Origin: Gottfriedia endophytica
GTDB taxonomy: Bacteria; Bacillota; Bacilli; Bacillales; Bacillaceae_G
DNA length: 64,000 bases
Assembly: GCF_017814275.1 (NCBI RefSeq)
Contig: NZ_JAGIYQ010000007.1
Coordinates: 62,001-126,000, forward strand
Reading direction: 5' to 3'
Part shown: in pieces, positions 36,577 through 46,132 of the stretch
How positions within the stretch are numbered: position 1 is the first letter of the stretch
Layout of the letters: every line of letters begins with the position of its first letter
Notes under the pieces: model-generated
What the model saw: the letters and a program-made list of their open reading frames with translations, nothing else
Database searches by the model: none
What the model was told of the DNA's origin: nothing
Position numbers and translations under genes: made by a program

Positions 36577-37839
36577 CTATTCTCTAAATTTTATTAAGCT
36601 GTAATTCTTTTTCCCTTTACGAATAATTATAAATCTTTCGTCAAATGAGTTTTCCGCTTTTACGTCTATATTCACATCATTTATTCTTTCTCCATTCATA
36701 AAAATTGCTCCATTGTTTATATCTTCTCTTGCTTGACGTTTTGATTGTTCAATACCTATATCAACTAGCCACTCTACAATGTTTTTTGTTTCTTTTGAAG
36801 TATAAAAAGTAGGCATATCTTTAAAGCCTTGTTCAATTTCATTAGCCGTTAAGCCTTTAATATCTCCGCTAAATAATGCTTCTGTAATTTTTACCGCCTG
36901 ACTATATGCATTTTCACTATGAACAAATTTTGTCATTTCTTCCGCTAAGGCCTTTTGCGCCTCTCGCTTATGAGGTTCTGTCTGGACTTTTGTCTCCAAT
37001 TCATCGATTTTATCTTTTGTTAAAAATGTAAAGAATTTTAAGTATTTAATCACATCACGATCATCAGTATTTATCCAAAATTGATAAAATTCAAATGGAG
37101 TTGTTTTTTCTGGATCTAACCAAATCGCTCCTCCTGCTGTTTTACCAAACTTTGTTCCGTCCGCTTTTAACAGTAAAGGGATCGTTAATCCAAATGCTTT
37201 TGCCTCTGGCCCTTCTAATTTACGGATTAAATCTAATCCACTTGTAATATTGCCCCATTGGTCACTACCACCAATTTGTAGTTGTACTCCTTCGTGTTTG
37301 TATAAGTGATGAAAGTCCAATGATTGTAGAATTTGATATGAAAATTCGGTAAATGAAATTCCAGTCTCTAAACGACTCGCTACAATGTCTTTTGCTAACA
37401 TCGTATTCACACTAAAATTCTTCCCATAATCACGTAGGAAATCAATAATGTTGATCTGATGTGTCCAGTCATAGTTATTTACCATTTTAACTTCACTATT
37501 ACCACCAAAGTCGAATAACTTTTTCATTTGTGCCGTCAATGCATCAACATTTTGTTGTACTTGTTCTAATGTTTGTAATTGACGTTCTGTTTGACGTCCA
37601 CTTGGATCACCGATTGTTCCAGTTGCTCCGCCAATTAAAATGACTGGATGATGCCCTTCTAATTGAAAACGTTTCATCATCATAAATGGGATTAAGTGAC
37701 CAATATGCATACTATCCCCAGTTGGATCTACCCCACAGTACAAAGAAATTTTTTTGTCGTCTACTAGTTCACGTAGCCCTTCCGCATCTGTTTGTTGGTT
37801 AATCGCATTACGCCATTCTAATTCGTCAATGATATTCAT
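36577..37839 (-). CDS. tyrS: Tyrosyl-tRNA synthetase within a tyrosine decarboxylase operon
   Basis: The 420-residue protein has the class I HIGH motif (SMHIGHLIPF, about residues 43-52) and the KMSKS-equivalent KFGKTAGG (about 228). A C-terminal S4 domain follows (KRQAREDINNGAIFMNGERI). It charges tRNA-Tyr. It lies last in the unit antiporter-TyrDC-tyrS, with a terminator between it and TyrDC. In enterococcal and lactobacillal tyramine clusters a tyrS paralogue also accompanies TyrDC, so this may be the operon's extra copy. No T-box is visible in the 110 bp leader. Confidence 0.93.
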   Translation of the reverse strand: MNIIDELEWRNAINQQTDAEGLRELVDDKKISLYCGVDPTGDSMHIGHLIPFMMMKRFQLEGHHPVILIGGATGTIGDPSGRQTERQLQTLEQVQQNVDALTAQMKKLFDFGGNSEVKMVNNYDWTHQINIIDFLRDYGKNFSVNTMLAKDIVASRLETGISFTEFSYQILQSLDFHHLYKHEGVQLQIGGSDQWGNITSGLDLIRKLEGPEAKAFGLTIPLLLKADGTKFGKTAGGAIWLDPEKTTPFEFYQFWINTDDRDVIKYLKFFTFLTKDKIDELETKVQTEPHKREAQKALAEEMTKFVHSENAYSQAVKITEALFSGDIKGLTANEIEQGFKDMPTFYTSKETKNIVEWLVDIGIEQSKRQAREDINNGAIFMNGERINDVNIDVKAENSFDERFIIIRKGKKNYSLIKFRE

Positions 37840-37890
37840 GCTTTTCTAGCCCCTTTCATTTTTATAAGAATTTACTATGTTAGTTTGTCT

Positions 37891-37926
37891 AAAAACAAAA
37901 GTCCCTATATCTAAAAACATAAGGAC
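37891..37926 (-). terminator. Hairpin terminator between tyrDC and tyrS
   Basis: GTCCTTAT (37926-37919) pairs with ATAGGGAC (37908-37901, one G-U) on the minus strand. It is followed by TTTTGTTTTT. It would reduce or tune readthrough into tyrS. Confidence 0.6.
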
Positions 37927-37949
37927 CATTCTTAATCGTATTCTGCATC

Positions 37950-39836
37950 TTAATGAGATGTCTCATTATCACTTTCATGTTCAACATTGTAAATATTTTC
38001 AAGTTTTTCTTGAATTGCGTTTTCAATCTTACTAGCGAATTCATCGAATACTTCTTTATCATGAGCATACGGTGATAATGCACAAGCTCGTAGGATTGTT
38101 ACTTTTCTTTCTTTTTCCCACTCCTCTTCACTAAACCCAATACTTTTCACATATGGAAGTGGGCTGTTCCCATAGTCAGGGATGGCAAAATCTGTATGAG
38201 AAGTGATAAATTCATTGTGATAGATATTACCTTTAACGTAAGAAGCTTCACCATAGAAATCATGATTTAATTTGTTCATTTTTGCTAAATCTGTGTTTCC
38301 TTCTTCATTAAACACATAGTCAACCATATTAAAGTCAGGTTTTGTTAATGGATAAACATTAATCGTTTTATCACCAACTTTAAATTTTTTATCCTGTAAA
38401 AAATGATAAAAACGGTAAGCTCCTTCAATACTTGCACCAAGTAATTTCCCATAACCAGTCACGTTTAATGGTAATACTTTATGGGCTGTCCAAACTGATG
38501 CTGCAGTTGCCCCCGCTTTAGAACCTTCAAGCATATATGCACCGAGTAATGCAGGAATATCGGCTCCCTTTTCAAATACATATGTTGCAAAGTAAGAAAT
38601 GACGTCACGCATTCTAATATCTTTTACGACAATCCCACCAGCCGAGTATGGGATGTACCCCATTTTATGTGGATCAATCGTAATGGTTTCTGCGTCTTTC
38701 ATTGCTTTAAAAGAATTGTAAATATCTTCTGTCAGCCATTCATTTTTCTCATTGAAGATATTATATTTTTCGTACACTTCATCAATTTTTTCATAATCAA
38801 TAAATTCGTTGTTTTCATCTAGGAATATTGATCGTGCATACCCGCCATAAGCAGCATCGATATGAATGTAAAAATAAATTCCCTCTTTTGCTAATTTTTC
38901 ACGCAGCTCAACAATTTTATGAATACGATCTACTTGTCCTTCTTCTGTTGTACCAATAACGCCTACCACACCCAGAATAGGTATTTTGTTCGCAACCAAT
39001 TCACGGATTTTTTCTTCAAGTTTACCAATGTCCATGCGATAGTTGTGATCAACATCAATTGCTTCTACACTATCAAGTCCTATACCAATAATATCCGCTG
39101 ATTTTAGCCAAGAATAGTGTTTTGTCTGTGGAATTAACCATTTACCCAGCTCTAGTAGATGATGACCACTACGTGCTGAATGTGCTTTTATGTCATCAAT
39201 TTTATCAGGAATTTTTCCCATAATATCTAATATCTCTTCTGTAGTCATGTTTAATAATTCCCAATCTGATTTATTTTCGACTAATTGAGGAGCTACTTCT
39301 TTAACAGCTAAAGGAAGAGATTTCATGTTTCTTGCATACCAAAGGCCTTCTAGATTAGCAATCGAACCATCCGCACAAATATGCCCCCAACTCTCACCTT
39401 TTTTATAACTCATAAGAGCCGCAAACTCGTGTCCTACTTCTTCTTCCATTTGTGAAGTGGCAGGAGAAGATTCATATGCAACGTTATTCCCATTCCATAA
39501 CATTGCAGCTGTGTACCCAATAATAGCTGGCATTAATGTTTCGGAATTCATATGTCCCCAAAACCGCCCTGCCGAATGCCATGGTAATGAGTTAGTCCGA
39601 AGTTTTGAAGATAATAAATCCATTACACTGCGGACATGATCTGCTGTTTCTTCAAAACTTTGTGAACTTTTATCTTGTGGAGTAATAACTGGTAAATCTT
39701 GTGGTTGGTAATTTTGACGCCAGCCTACATGTTCATCTACCATTTTGATTAATAGCTCTTTAAATAAATCGGCATTTTCACCTTTATCTCCTAAGAATAG
39801 TGCTTTTAAATTAATATCAGGCATCTCATAGTTCAT
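37950..39836 (-). CDS. tdcA: Tyrosine decarboxylase (pyridoxal phosphate dependent)
   Basis: The 628-residue protein closely follows enterococcal TyrDC as I remember it. Shared blocks include [57 protein letters not shown] and [20 protein letters not shown]. The PLP lysine is Lys391 in [18 protein letters not shown], matching the position (about 392) in Enterococcus. It converts tyrosine (and often phenylalanine) to tyramine plus CO2. GGAGG lies 9 nt before the ATG. With the upstream antiporter it would consume protons and help acid tolerance. The family can also include DOPA or glutamate decarboxylases, but this type is TyrDC. Confidence 0.92.
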   Translation of the reverse strand: MNYEMPDINLKALFLGDKGENADLFKELLIKMVDEHVGWRQNYQPQDLPVITPQDKSSQSFEETADHVRSVMDLLSSKLRTNSLPWHSAGRFWGHMNSETLMPAIIGYTAAMLWNGNNVAYESSPATSQMEEEVGHEFAALMSYKKGESWGHICADGSIANLEGLWYARNMKSLPLAVKEVAPQLVENKSDWELLNMTTEEILDIMGKIPDKIDDIKAHSARSGHHLLELGKWLIPQTKHYSWLKSADIIGIGLDSVEAIDVDHNYRMDIGKLEEKIRELVANKIPILGVVGVIGTTEEGQVDRIHKIVELREKLAKEGIYFYIHIDAAYGGYARSIFLDENNEFIDYEKIDEVYEKYNIFNEKNEWLTEDIYNSFKAMKDAETITIDPHKMGYIPYSAGGIVVKDIRMRDVISYFATYVFEKGADIPALLGAYMLEGSKAGATAASVWTAHKVLPLNVTGYGKLLGASIEGAYRFYHFLQDKKFKVGDKTINVYPLTKPDFNMVDYVFNEEGNTDLAKMNKLNHDFYGEASYVKGNIYHNEFITSHTDFAIPDYGNSPLPYVKSIGFSEEEWEKERKVTILRACALSPYAHDKEVFDEFASKIENAIQEKLENIYNVEHESDNETSH

Positions 39837-39896
39837 TTTTTATTTCCTCCAATACTATTTCAACTATTTTTCACAGTAAGTTCGAAAGCTTATTTT

Positions 39897-41333
39897 TTAA
39901 CTTGATTTCTTAATATCCTCTGGTGATGTATCTTTCTTCCACTCAGGTTTTTTTAATTTGAAGATGATTAGTGCTATTGCAATCATTACTACTGTAGCAA
40001 CCACTTGATAAATAATATATCCAGTATATTGACTTGGTTTTAAAATAGATGGCGGTATAATACTTACAATAATCGTAAAAACAATACTAATCAGTGAAAG
40101 CATAGAGACAGTCCACATTAATCCATTCCCTCTGCTACCTAATCTGAAAGGTCTTTCAAGGTCTGGTTTCTTATAGCGCAAACGAACGGCTGCAATAGCA
40201 ATTAAAATATACACAACACAATATAAAATCGTTGTTGTAATGGTTATAATTAAAAAGGCACTGTTAACATCTGGAACAACTATATATAAGATCGATACTA
40301 ACGAAATAACAATTGCTTGAATCATTACAAAAGTGATTGGAATATCTTTCTCTGTTCTCCTCTGAAAGAACTTCGGTAAATTTCCTTCATCTGCTACTTT
40401 AATCATCGACTTACTTGGTCCAAGTACCCATGCACTTAGCTGCACTAAAACACCAATTAAAATCATTAAAGAAATGATGTTAACAACGATAGTTGGAATT
40501 CCTAAATTTTTACAGAAAATCATATATGGTTGTGTAATATTGGCAAGCTCCAATTTACCTTTTGGTACTGCATTTGCAACAGTTAACCCAGCAATGATAT
40601 TAAAAATTGCTAATAAAATAACAGAAGCAATAACTGCAATTGGATAGTTACGTTTTGGATTCTCAATATTATTCGCATGTACAGAAGAAATTTCTACTCC
40701 TGCAAAAATAAAGATAATTCCTGATAAATAAGTTAAACTCCCTAAGTCCTTAAAATTAGGAACAAGATCACTTGACTTAAAACCACCTAAATAACTATTA
40801 GCTTGAATTCCGTTTTTAATCAGATAAATGACACCTAGAATTACAAGGATCACAAACGGTATGTATACACCTATAACAGCGCCCCAATTACCCGCAACCT
40901 TTACCATATCAAACTTAAGGTTTAATAACGTTACCCCCCAATATGAAATTAAGATTACGGCAAAAATAAAGTAATTATTTGAAGATAAATGAGGTTTATT
41001 TATTACGTAACCAAGTAGTACACCTACAGTTGACGCAACCATTACCATCCCGAAAAACATTTGAACCCATAATAACCATGAGGTAACGAATCCCCATTTC
41101 TCACTTAAACCATTTTTCACCCAAACTTGAGGCCCGCCTTCCACAGGGTAAACGGTTGAAAGCTCAGCTGACATTAACGCAATTGGTAGTGCAAAAGCAA
41201 ACGCAGCAATTACCATATAGAAAATTTGGGTCCAACCAGTAATTGCAAGAGTCGGCACACTTCGCACCGTTCCAAAAAAAGCCATTGTAATACCAATTAA
41301 CCCAAATAGTGTTAATTTTTTTGTATTAGCCAT
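39897..41333 (-). CDS. tyrP: Tyrosine/tyramine antiporter (APC-family, GadC/TyrP-like)
   Basis: The protein has about 12 membrane segments and belongs to the glutamate:GABA antiporter group. It opens MANTKKLTLFGLIGITMAFF and has YPVEGGPQVWVKNGL and GVEISSVHANNIENPKRNYP. The frame could begin at 41375, but AAGAAGGA lies 6 nt before the ATG at 41333, which gives 478 residues, close to TyrP (about 470). It should bring tyrosine in and tyramine out. TyrDC follows after 60 bp. Substrate is inferred from the neighbour. Confidence 0.85.
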   Translation of the reverse strand: MANTKKLTLFGLIGITMAFFGTVRSVPTLAITGWTQIFYMVIAAFAFALPIALMSAELSTVYPVEGGPQVWVKNGLSEKWGFVTSWLLWVQMFFGMVMVASTVGVLLGYVINKPHLSSNNYFIFAVILISYWGVTLLNLKFDMVKVAGNWGAVIGVYIPFVILVILGVIYLIKNGIQANSYLGGFKSSDLVPNFKDLGSLTYLSGIIFIFAGVEISSVHANNIENPKRNYPIAVIASVILLAIFNIIAGLTVANAVPKGKLELANITQPYMIFCKNLGIPTIVVNIISLMILIGVLVQLSAWVLGPSKSMIKVADEGNLPKFFQRRTEKDIPITFVMIQAIVISLVSILYIVVPDVNSAFLIITITTTILYCVVYILIAIAAVRLRYKKPDLERPFRLGSRGNGLMWTVSMLSLISIVFTIIVSIIPPSILKPSQYTGYIIYQVVATVVMIAIALIIFKLKKPEWKKDTSPEDIKKSS

Positions 41334-41410
41334 AAAAATTCCTTCTTTCCCATACTTAATGTAATAATTTATCAAAAAACATAGGCTGCATCTTTTTTAA
41401 ATTAGACATA

Positions 41411-41429
41411 TTACATAATAATTATGTAA
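41411..41429. promoter_or_regulatory. Palindrome upstream of the tyrosine antiporter gene
   Basis: TTACATAATAATTATGTAA is an exact 19-base palindrome, about 78 bp before the antiporter start. It is a likely regulator site of MarR/TetR or Crp/Fnr-like type, but no regulator gene is present nearby. Together with the direct repeats at 41481-41539 it is the only structured DNA in the 41376-41754 gap, apart from the terminator. Confidence 0.45.
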
Positions 41430-41480
41430 AATAAGGAATTGGTGAATTTTGACATAGAAAAAATGCTCAAGAATTTACTT

Positions 41481-41539
41481 AGGATTAAATATAGAAATGC
41501 AAAACTACTGAAACATTTTTTAGGATTAATATAGCAATG
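41481..41539. repeat. Two direct repeats upstream of the tyrosine antiporter gene
   Basis: AGGATTAAATATAGAAATGC (41481-41500) and AGGATTAATATAGCAATG (41522-41539) are the same motif with one base gained. Start-to-start distance is 41 bp, about four helical turns. It may be a pair of activator sites. Role unknown. Confidence 0.4.
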
Positions 41540-41620
41540 TTTGATAGAAGGATTAGAGAAGATCCTTTAAAAAACTTCATTTTTCAGAAAAAAATTAATA
41601 TCTTCACTCAAATATAATGA

Positions 41621-41661
41621 ACACAAAAAAAGCATTCTAAATTCTAGAATGCTTTTTTGTG
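41621..41661. terminator. Bidirectional terminator
   Basis: A long stem based on AGCATTCTA (41631-41639) and TAGAATGCT (41645-41653), with A/T tracts extending it. T runs exist on both strands. On the minus strand it ends the zinc-ribbon gene at 41755 and isolates the tyrosine operon. Confidence 0.75.
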
Positions 41662-41754
41662 TTAACAATTAATATTTTTTCAGTTTTAAATTGTTTAAAA
41701 GTAAAACCATGATTAATATTTTTACTAACTTGTGTCACAATTCAATAAGTAACC

Positions 41755-41994
41755 TTACCGTTCTGCAGCCTTTTCAAATAATATCGACTTGTCTATTAAG
41801 CCGCAAGTTCCACATTGTACTAAATAGTCTGGTCCTTTATAAGGAACAAAGAATGGATCTAAGCCACTAGTTAAATATTCTTCTTTTTCAACATTTCCAT
41901 TTTGTGGATCTAATTTAATGGCTTTTGGGTGTTGCTCAATTAGATAAAATCTACTTTTATTTGTTTTACACCGAGGACAAACGAGTTTGTGCAT
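41755..41994 (-). CDS. Small zinc-ribbon protein of unknown function (79 aa)
   Basis: The 79-residue protein has two CxxC knuckles, VCPRCKT at the N-terminus and VQCGTCGLI near the C-terminus, which would bind one zinc. I do not know the family. GGTGA lies before the ATG, and the upstream NETI gene is on the same strand with a 67 bp gap. Confidence 0.7.
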   Translation of the reverse strand: MHKLVCPRCKTNKSRFYLIEQHPKAIKLDPQNGNVEKEEYLTSGLDPFFVPYKGPDYLVQCGTCGLIDKSILFEKAAER

Positions 41995-42061
41995 ATGTTG
42001 TCACCTCAAATCGTTCATTTAAGGTTAATTTTGCCAAATTCGAAAATGTTATACATGTTGT

Positions 42062-42250
42062 TTATATTTGCTTACCTTCAAATACAATTTTTCTTCCAAC
42101 AGGTTCTACTTCTTTCATTCCATTTTGGATAACCTCTTTAAAAATTGGTTCCTCCATTCTCTTAATAGGAGTATACCCTTCACTTTTCATTCGATCTAAA
42201 CAATCATTAATTGATTCATTTTCAAAGACTTCAAATTTTTTCTTACTCAC
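42062..42250 (-). CDS. yebG: NETI-motif protein (YebG-like, 62 aa)
   Basis: The 62-residue protein has FEVFENESINDCLDRMKSEG and YTPIKRMEEPIFKEV, close to B. subtilis YebG, which is known only for its NETI motif (here NESI). It starts at GTG (42250) with AGGAAG before it. The nearby ATG is followed at once by a stop. Function is unknown. YebG genes lie near purine biosynthesis in B. subtilis, which is not the case here. Confidence 0.8.
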   Translation of the reverse strand: MSKKKFEVFENESINDCLDRMKSEGYTPIKRMEEPIFKEVIQNGMKEVEPVGRKIVFEGKQI

Positions 42251-42392
42251 ATTACTTCCTACTTTCTTTTTGAAAACTTGTTTGTAAATTTATGTAATCC
42301 TAAATAATAGTATACAATGAATGAATTATTGTATTCGAATGTTATTTCATTTATTGTGTTCATTTATTCTTCAATATTAAACTATAATCAAC

Positions 42393-42723
42393 AGGTAGTT
42401 TTCTTACACTATGTTGCTATTTAATATGATAAGTTGATTTCAACTGTTCGCTTTAATAATAGCCTTATTAAAAGGCTCTTTTCTAGAAGATTGTTTCTTT
42501 TGGGATTTGTAATTATAAAGACAGAAGTTGATTCGGGCGGAAGGTGCGAGACTCCTGTGGGAATGGCGGGAAGGCTGAGACCCCGCAGGCTTGCCGAGGA
42601 GGCTCAGCTATCGCCCCACGGAAAGCGAGCATCCTGGAGTTGGTATCAACTAACGCATTCTAAAATAGCAATAATGTATACGAAAACTGCCTTTTAAAAA
42701 CAACAATCTCTTAGAAAAGAGCC
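42393..42723. repeat. Outer MITE-like repeat, copy 3a (interrupted and reduced)
   Basis: The left end (TAGTTTTCTTACACTATGTT, then GCTATTT, with AAGTTGATT) and the right end (AAAAACAACAATCTCTTAGA, then AAAGAGCC) match the family termini in the copy 1 orientation. They flank a complete copy in the opposite orientation at 42474-42691. The core of the outer copy is mostly gone. Confidence 0.6.
42474..42691. repeat. MITE-like repeat, copy 3b (inner, opposite orientation)
   Basis: Begins GGCTCTTTTCTAGAAGATTG and ends ATGTATACGAAAACTGCC. The core has GGTGCGAGACTCCTGTGGG and GGGAAGGCTGAGACCCCGC and runs opposite to copies 1 and 2. It sits inside copy 3a, apparently by insertion. An 87-codon frame here is not a gene. 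Confidence 0.8.
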
Positions 42724-42788
42724 AATAAAAAACCTTACTCTCATTTTTTATGAAAGTAAGGTTTTATGAAATTATTTAGTAAACATGA

Positions 42789-43511
42789 TTAATCTCTTAA
42801 TCTTGAAATAAAACGTAATGCTTCAACATAGATCCAAATAATTGTTACGAGTAATCCAAATGCACAATACCATTCAAAATGTTTTGGTGCACCTTGGCGA
42901 ATACCTCTTGTAATTAAGTCAAAATCTAAAAATAGATTTAAGGATGCGATAATTAAAACCCCTAAACTTACTAGTATTCCAATTGGGCCAGATTGGTGTA
43001 TAAATGGTACTGGAACATGCATTAAGTGTAAGATAATAGTGATTAAATAGAAAACAGCTATCCCTATTGTTAAACCAAATACAATTGAACGGAAACGATC
43101 TGTAACTTTGACTAATCCTGTTGCATAGGCAATTAATGTACCTGCTAAAATAGCAATTGTTAATAGAGCTGCTTGAAGTACAATCATTCCATATGATGCT
43201 TCAAAAACAGCTGATATATTTCCAATTAATATCCCTTCAACCGCTGCATAGATTATGGTTGTAATTGGTGCTAACCTTGGTGAAAAACTTGTAACTAAGC
43301 CAATAATAAACGCAGTAATTGCACACCCAATAAAAACTTTAGGGCTTAAAGTACCATGTGTTGTTAAATAGTATGAATAACCAGCAGTCGCAATAACCAT
43401 GATTAATGCTATGATTGTTTTGCTGACTGTTCCACTTAAGGTCATTGTATGCTGGGCAGATTTCGCTTTTGCTAATTGTTCAGAATTCAAAATAGGATTC
43501 GAACTTCTCAT
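42789..43511 (-). CDS. Bax inhibitor-1/YccA-family membrane protein
   Basis: The 240-residue protein has seven predicted membrane helices and the BI-1 pattern, with SNPILN at the N-terminus, a central FVGCAITAFIIGLVTSFSP-type block and GLLVTIIWIYVEALRFISRL at the end. It is longer than B. subtilis YetJ (214) and belongs to the bacterial YccA-like group. The family is linked to calcium leak and membrane-protein quality control, but this subgroup is untested. GAGTTGA precedes the ATG. A hairpin at 43599-43622 separates it from glyS. Confidence 0.83.
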   Translation of the reverse strand: MRSSNPILNSEQLAKAKSAQHTMTLSGTVSKTIIALIMVIATAGYSYYLTTHGTLSPKVFIGCAITAFIIGLVTSFSPRLAPITTIIYAAVEGILIGNISAVFEASYGMIVLQAALLTIAILAGTLIAYATGLVKVTDRFRSIVFGLTIGIAVFYLITIILHLMHVPVPFIHQSGPIGILVSLGVLIIASLNLFLDFDLITRGIRQGAPKHFEWYCAFGLLVTIIWIYVEALRFISRLRD

Positions 43512-43638
43512 AATATCAACTCCTCTTTTTTTATTATTTTACCATTTTCTCTGATTTTCCAAAAGTTTAAACAAGCTAATACTATTATATATGTTAAAAG
43601 ATGCCACTAAGGACATCTTTTTTCTGTTTCATATGAAA

Positions 43639-45024
43639 TTAAAATTGTGTTTTTTCGCGTAAAAATGCTGTTAATTCACTAATAGCTACACGAGATTGTT
43701 CCATTGTATCACGATCACGAACTGTCACTTTACCATCTTCTACTGAATCGAAATCATAAGTGATACAGAATGGCGTACCAATTTCGTCTTGACGACGGTA
43801 ACGTTTACCGATTGAACCAGTTTCATCAAAATCAACATTGAAGTCTGCAGCTAATGTTGCAAATACTTCTTGCGCTTGTTCTGATAATTTTTTTGACAAT
43901 GGAAGAATCGCTGCTTTAAACGGCGCTAATGCTGGATGTAAATGCATTACTGTACGAGATGTACCATCTTCTAATTGTTCTTCTTCGTAAGCATCAATTA
44001 AAAATGCTAATGTTACGCGATCAGCACCTAAAGATGGTTCGATACAATATGGTACATATTTTTCATTCGTTACAGCATCATGATACGTAAAGTCTTCAGT
44101 TGAGTATTCCATATGTTGTTTTAAGTCATAATCTGTACGAGAAGCGATACCCCAAAGTTCTCCCCAACCAAATGGGAATTTGTATTCAAAGTCTGACGTC
44201 GCATTACTGTAGTGAGATAACTCATCTTCACTATGGTCACGCAGGCGAAGGTTCTCTTCTTTCATTCCTAGTGTTAATAACCATTTGTTTGCTGTTTCTT
44301 TCCAGTATTTGAACCATTCTAATTCTTCTCCAGGTTTACAGAAAAATTCAAGTTCCATTTGTTCAAATTCACGAGTACGGAATGTAAAGTTACCTGGTGT
44401 AATTTCATTTCTAAAGCTTTTACCAACTTGTGCAATACCAAATGGTACTTTCTTTCTCATAGTACGTTGAACATTTTTAAAGTTAACAAAAATCCCTTGA
44501 GCTGTTTCTGGACGAAGGAAAATTTCATTCGTACTTGATTCAGTTACACCTTGGAATGTTTTAAACATAAGGTTGAATTGACGGATATCTGTGAAATCAT
44601 GACTTCCACAGTCAGGACATGCAATGTTATGCTCCTCGATTAATTTTGCCATTTCTGAGAAAGGAAGACCATCAACGATAATTTCCATTCCTTTTTCTTC
44701 TAAAGCATTCTCAATTAATTTATCCGCGCGATGACGAGCTTTACAATTTTTACAGTCAATCATTGGATCGTTAAAGTTTCCAATATGACCTGAAGCTTCC
44801 CAAGTACGTGGATTCATTAAGATTGCAGCATCTAATCCAACATTATATGGGCTCTCTTGTACAAACTTTTTCCACCAAGCTTTTTTTACGTTATTTTTTA
44901 ATTCAACACCTAATGGACCATAGTCCCAAGTATTTGCTAATCCACCATAAATTTCAGAACCAGGAAAGACAAAACCACGATGCTTTGCATGGCTTACGAT
45001 AACATCCATTGTTTTTTCAGACAT
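43639..45024 (-). CDS. glyS: Glycyl-tRNA synthetase (alpha2 type)
   Basis: The class II synthetase has [15 protein letters not shown] (motif 2 region), [20 protein letters not shown] and a C-terminal anticodon domain. This is the homodimeric type, not the bacterial GlyQ/GlyS heterotetramer. The open frame extends to 45069, but GGAGGGT lies just before the ATG at 45024. The longer start would lie inside the T-box terminator. The chosen protein is 461 residues. It charges tRNA-Gly and is preceded by a T-box leader. Confidence 0.94.
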   Translation of the reverse strand: MSEKTMDVIVSHAKHRGFVFPGSEIYGGLANTWDYGPLGVELKNNVKKAWWKKFVQESPYNVGLDAAILMNPRTWEASGHIGNFNDPMIDCKNCKARHRADKLIENALEEKGMEIIVDGLPFSEMAKLIEEHNIACPDCGSHDFTDIRQFNLMFKTFQGVTESSTNEIFLRPETAQGIFVNFKNVQRTMRKKVPFGIAQVGKSFRNEITPGNFTFRTREFEQMELEFFCKPGEELEWFKYWKETANKWLLTLGMKEENLRLRDHSEDELSHYSNATSDFEYKFPFGWGELWGIASRTDYDLKQHMEYSTEDFTYHDAVTNEKYVPYCIEPSLGADRVTLAFLIDAYEEEQLEDGTSRTVMHLHPALAPFKAAILPLSKKLSEQAQEVFATLAADFNVDFDETGSIGKRYRRQDEIGTPFCITYDFDSVEDGKVTVRDRDTMEQSRVAISELTAFLREKTQF

Positions 45025-45055
45025 TTTTTTACCCTCCATTAATTTAACGAAAATA

Positions 45056-45250
45056 GAAAAAGCTCTCATCCTTAGGCAATAAACGCCTAGGGACGAGAGC
45101 TATGCACCCGCGGTTCCACCCTAGTTGATGAAAAATCTTCATCCACTTTTATGAAATAACTCAAGAATGCCTTTCACTGATGGTCTTGACTGAGCTCTCA
45201 CTATCCTCAATTCGCTAAACAAGATTTTCATCAGTTACTTTTTTCTATCA
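45056..45250 (-). promoter_or_regulatory. Glycine T-box riboswitch leader of glyS
   Basis: On the minus strand the T-box sequence GGGTGGAACCGCGGGTGC (45121-45104) is followed by the terminator AGCTCTCGTCC...GGATGAGAGCT (45101-45061) and a T run. A likely glycine specifier GGC lies at 45171-45169 (GTGAAAGGCATTC). Uncharged tRNA-Gly would favour readthrough and expression of glyS. This is a clear T-box. Confidence 0.92.
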
Positions 45251-45519
45251 TCGTTATATATGTATATTTTATGTATTGATTTTAACAAATGATACATACT
45301 TTCGTCAAATACTATTCTATTCATACTAAGCATTTCTATTCATAAAATGAACATTCAATCATTTGTGTTCTACTACCTGTTAAAGCGAGACAAAAGACTA
45401 ATATAATCGGTCCTTTTTCACATGTAAAGATTTTTCTCTTTACATACTACTATTTTTTTTGGTATTATTAAAATTGTCGTTTTATAGTTTAGTCATCAGT
45501 TTTGAAAGGAGTGCTGGCT

Positions 45520-45936
45520 ATGAGTAGCAGTATTTTTAATAAGAAGAAAAAGCGTTCTGCTGTTTTATTAAATAAACAACATTCATTCCGCTTATTGAAA
45601 TCAAAAAAGAAACGCATTGTAGAGAAACGTCAAATTCAACTAAATAGTCTTTCAATGCATGAAAATACAAGTCCAGTAGAAAATGTTAAAACTGAAAATC
45701 GCTCTGCAATAAAAGTAATTGAAACTATTTCAATCGAGGGGTTACCAGTAACATTTCTATTAAAACTTGGTAAGCAATATTTTTCAGATTTAGAGGCTGT
45801 AAAATATTACTACAATGCAAATCACGAACAATTTTATAAAAATCGTAGTTTGCTAGAAGATAGCTTAAAATCTTCTATTTCTAGTTCAAATGATGCAATG
45901 AAGAAAGATATTAAATCATTTATTGAAAATCGTTAA
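45520..45936 (+). CDS. Small basic protein of unknown function (139 aa)
   Basis: The protein is rich in Lys and Arg in its first 45 residues (FNKKKKRSAVLLNKQHSFR, then LLKSKKKRI), followed by a mixed helical part to ENR. I recognise no domain. The frame could start at a TTG (45502), but AAAGGAG sits 9 nt before the ATG at 45520, giving MSSSIFNKK. It lies between the glyS T-box and the liv operon and ends facing livF. Confidence 0.65.
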   Translation: MSSSIFNKKKKRSAVLLNKQHSFRLLKSKKKRIVEKRQIQLNSLSMHENTSPVENVKTENRSAIKVIETISIEGLPVTFLLKLGKQYFSDLEAVKYYYNANHEQFYKNRSLLEDSLKSSISSSNDAMKKDIKSFIENR

Positions 45937-46086
45937 TATAGATCGGTCGCTTTTTAATCAACTTTTTGTCAGTAGCTAAAACTGTTAAAAACATTCTAGA
46001 TTAAGACCTCAAACAATACGTAAAATAAATGAACTTATTTATTTTAATTAATCAGATCAGCATTTAATAGTTTCTTCTGACAAGTA

Positions 46087-46132
46087 AAAAAATGACCCAT
46101 TTTGCGATATTATCACAAATGGGTCATTTTTT
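46087..46132. terminator. Bidirectional terminator between the basic protein gene and livF
   Basis: AAAAATGACCCATTT pairs with AAATGGGTCATTTTT around a loop of about 12 bases, with T runs on both strands. It overlaps the livF stop codon. Confidence 0.8.

Noticed and set aside
42434-42697. 87-codon frame in the repeat
   Set aside because: Same reason: a by-product of repeat composition, and it crosses the boundary of the inner element.
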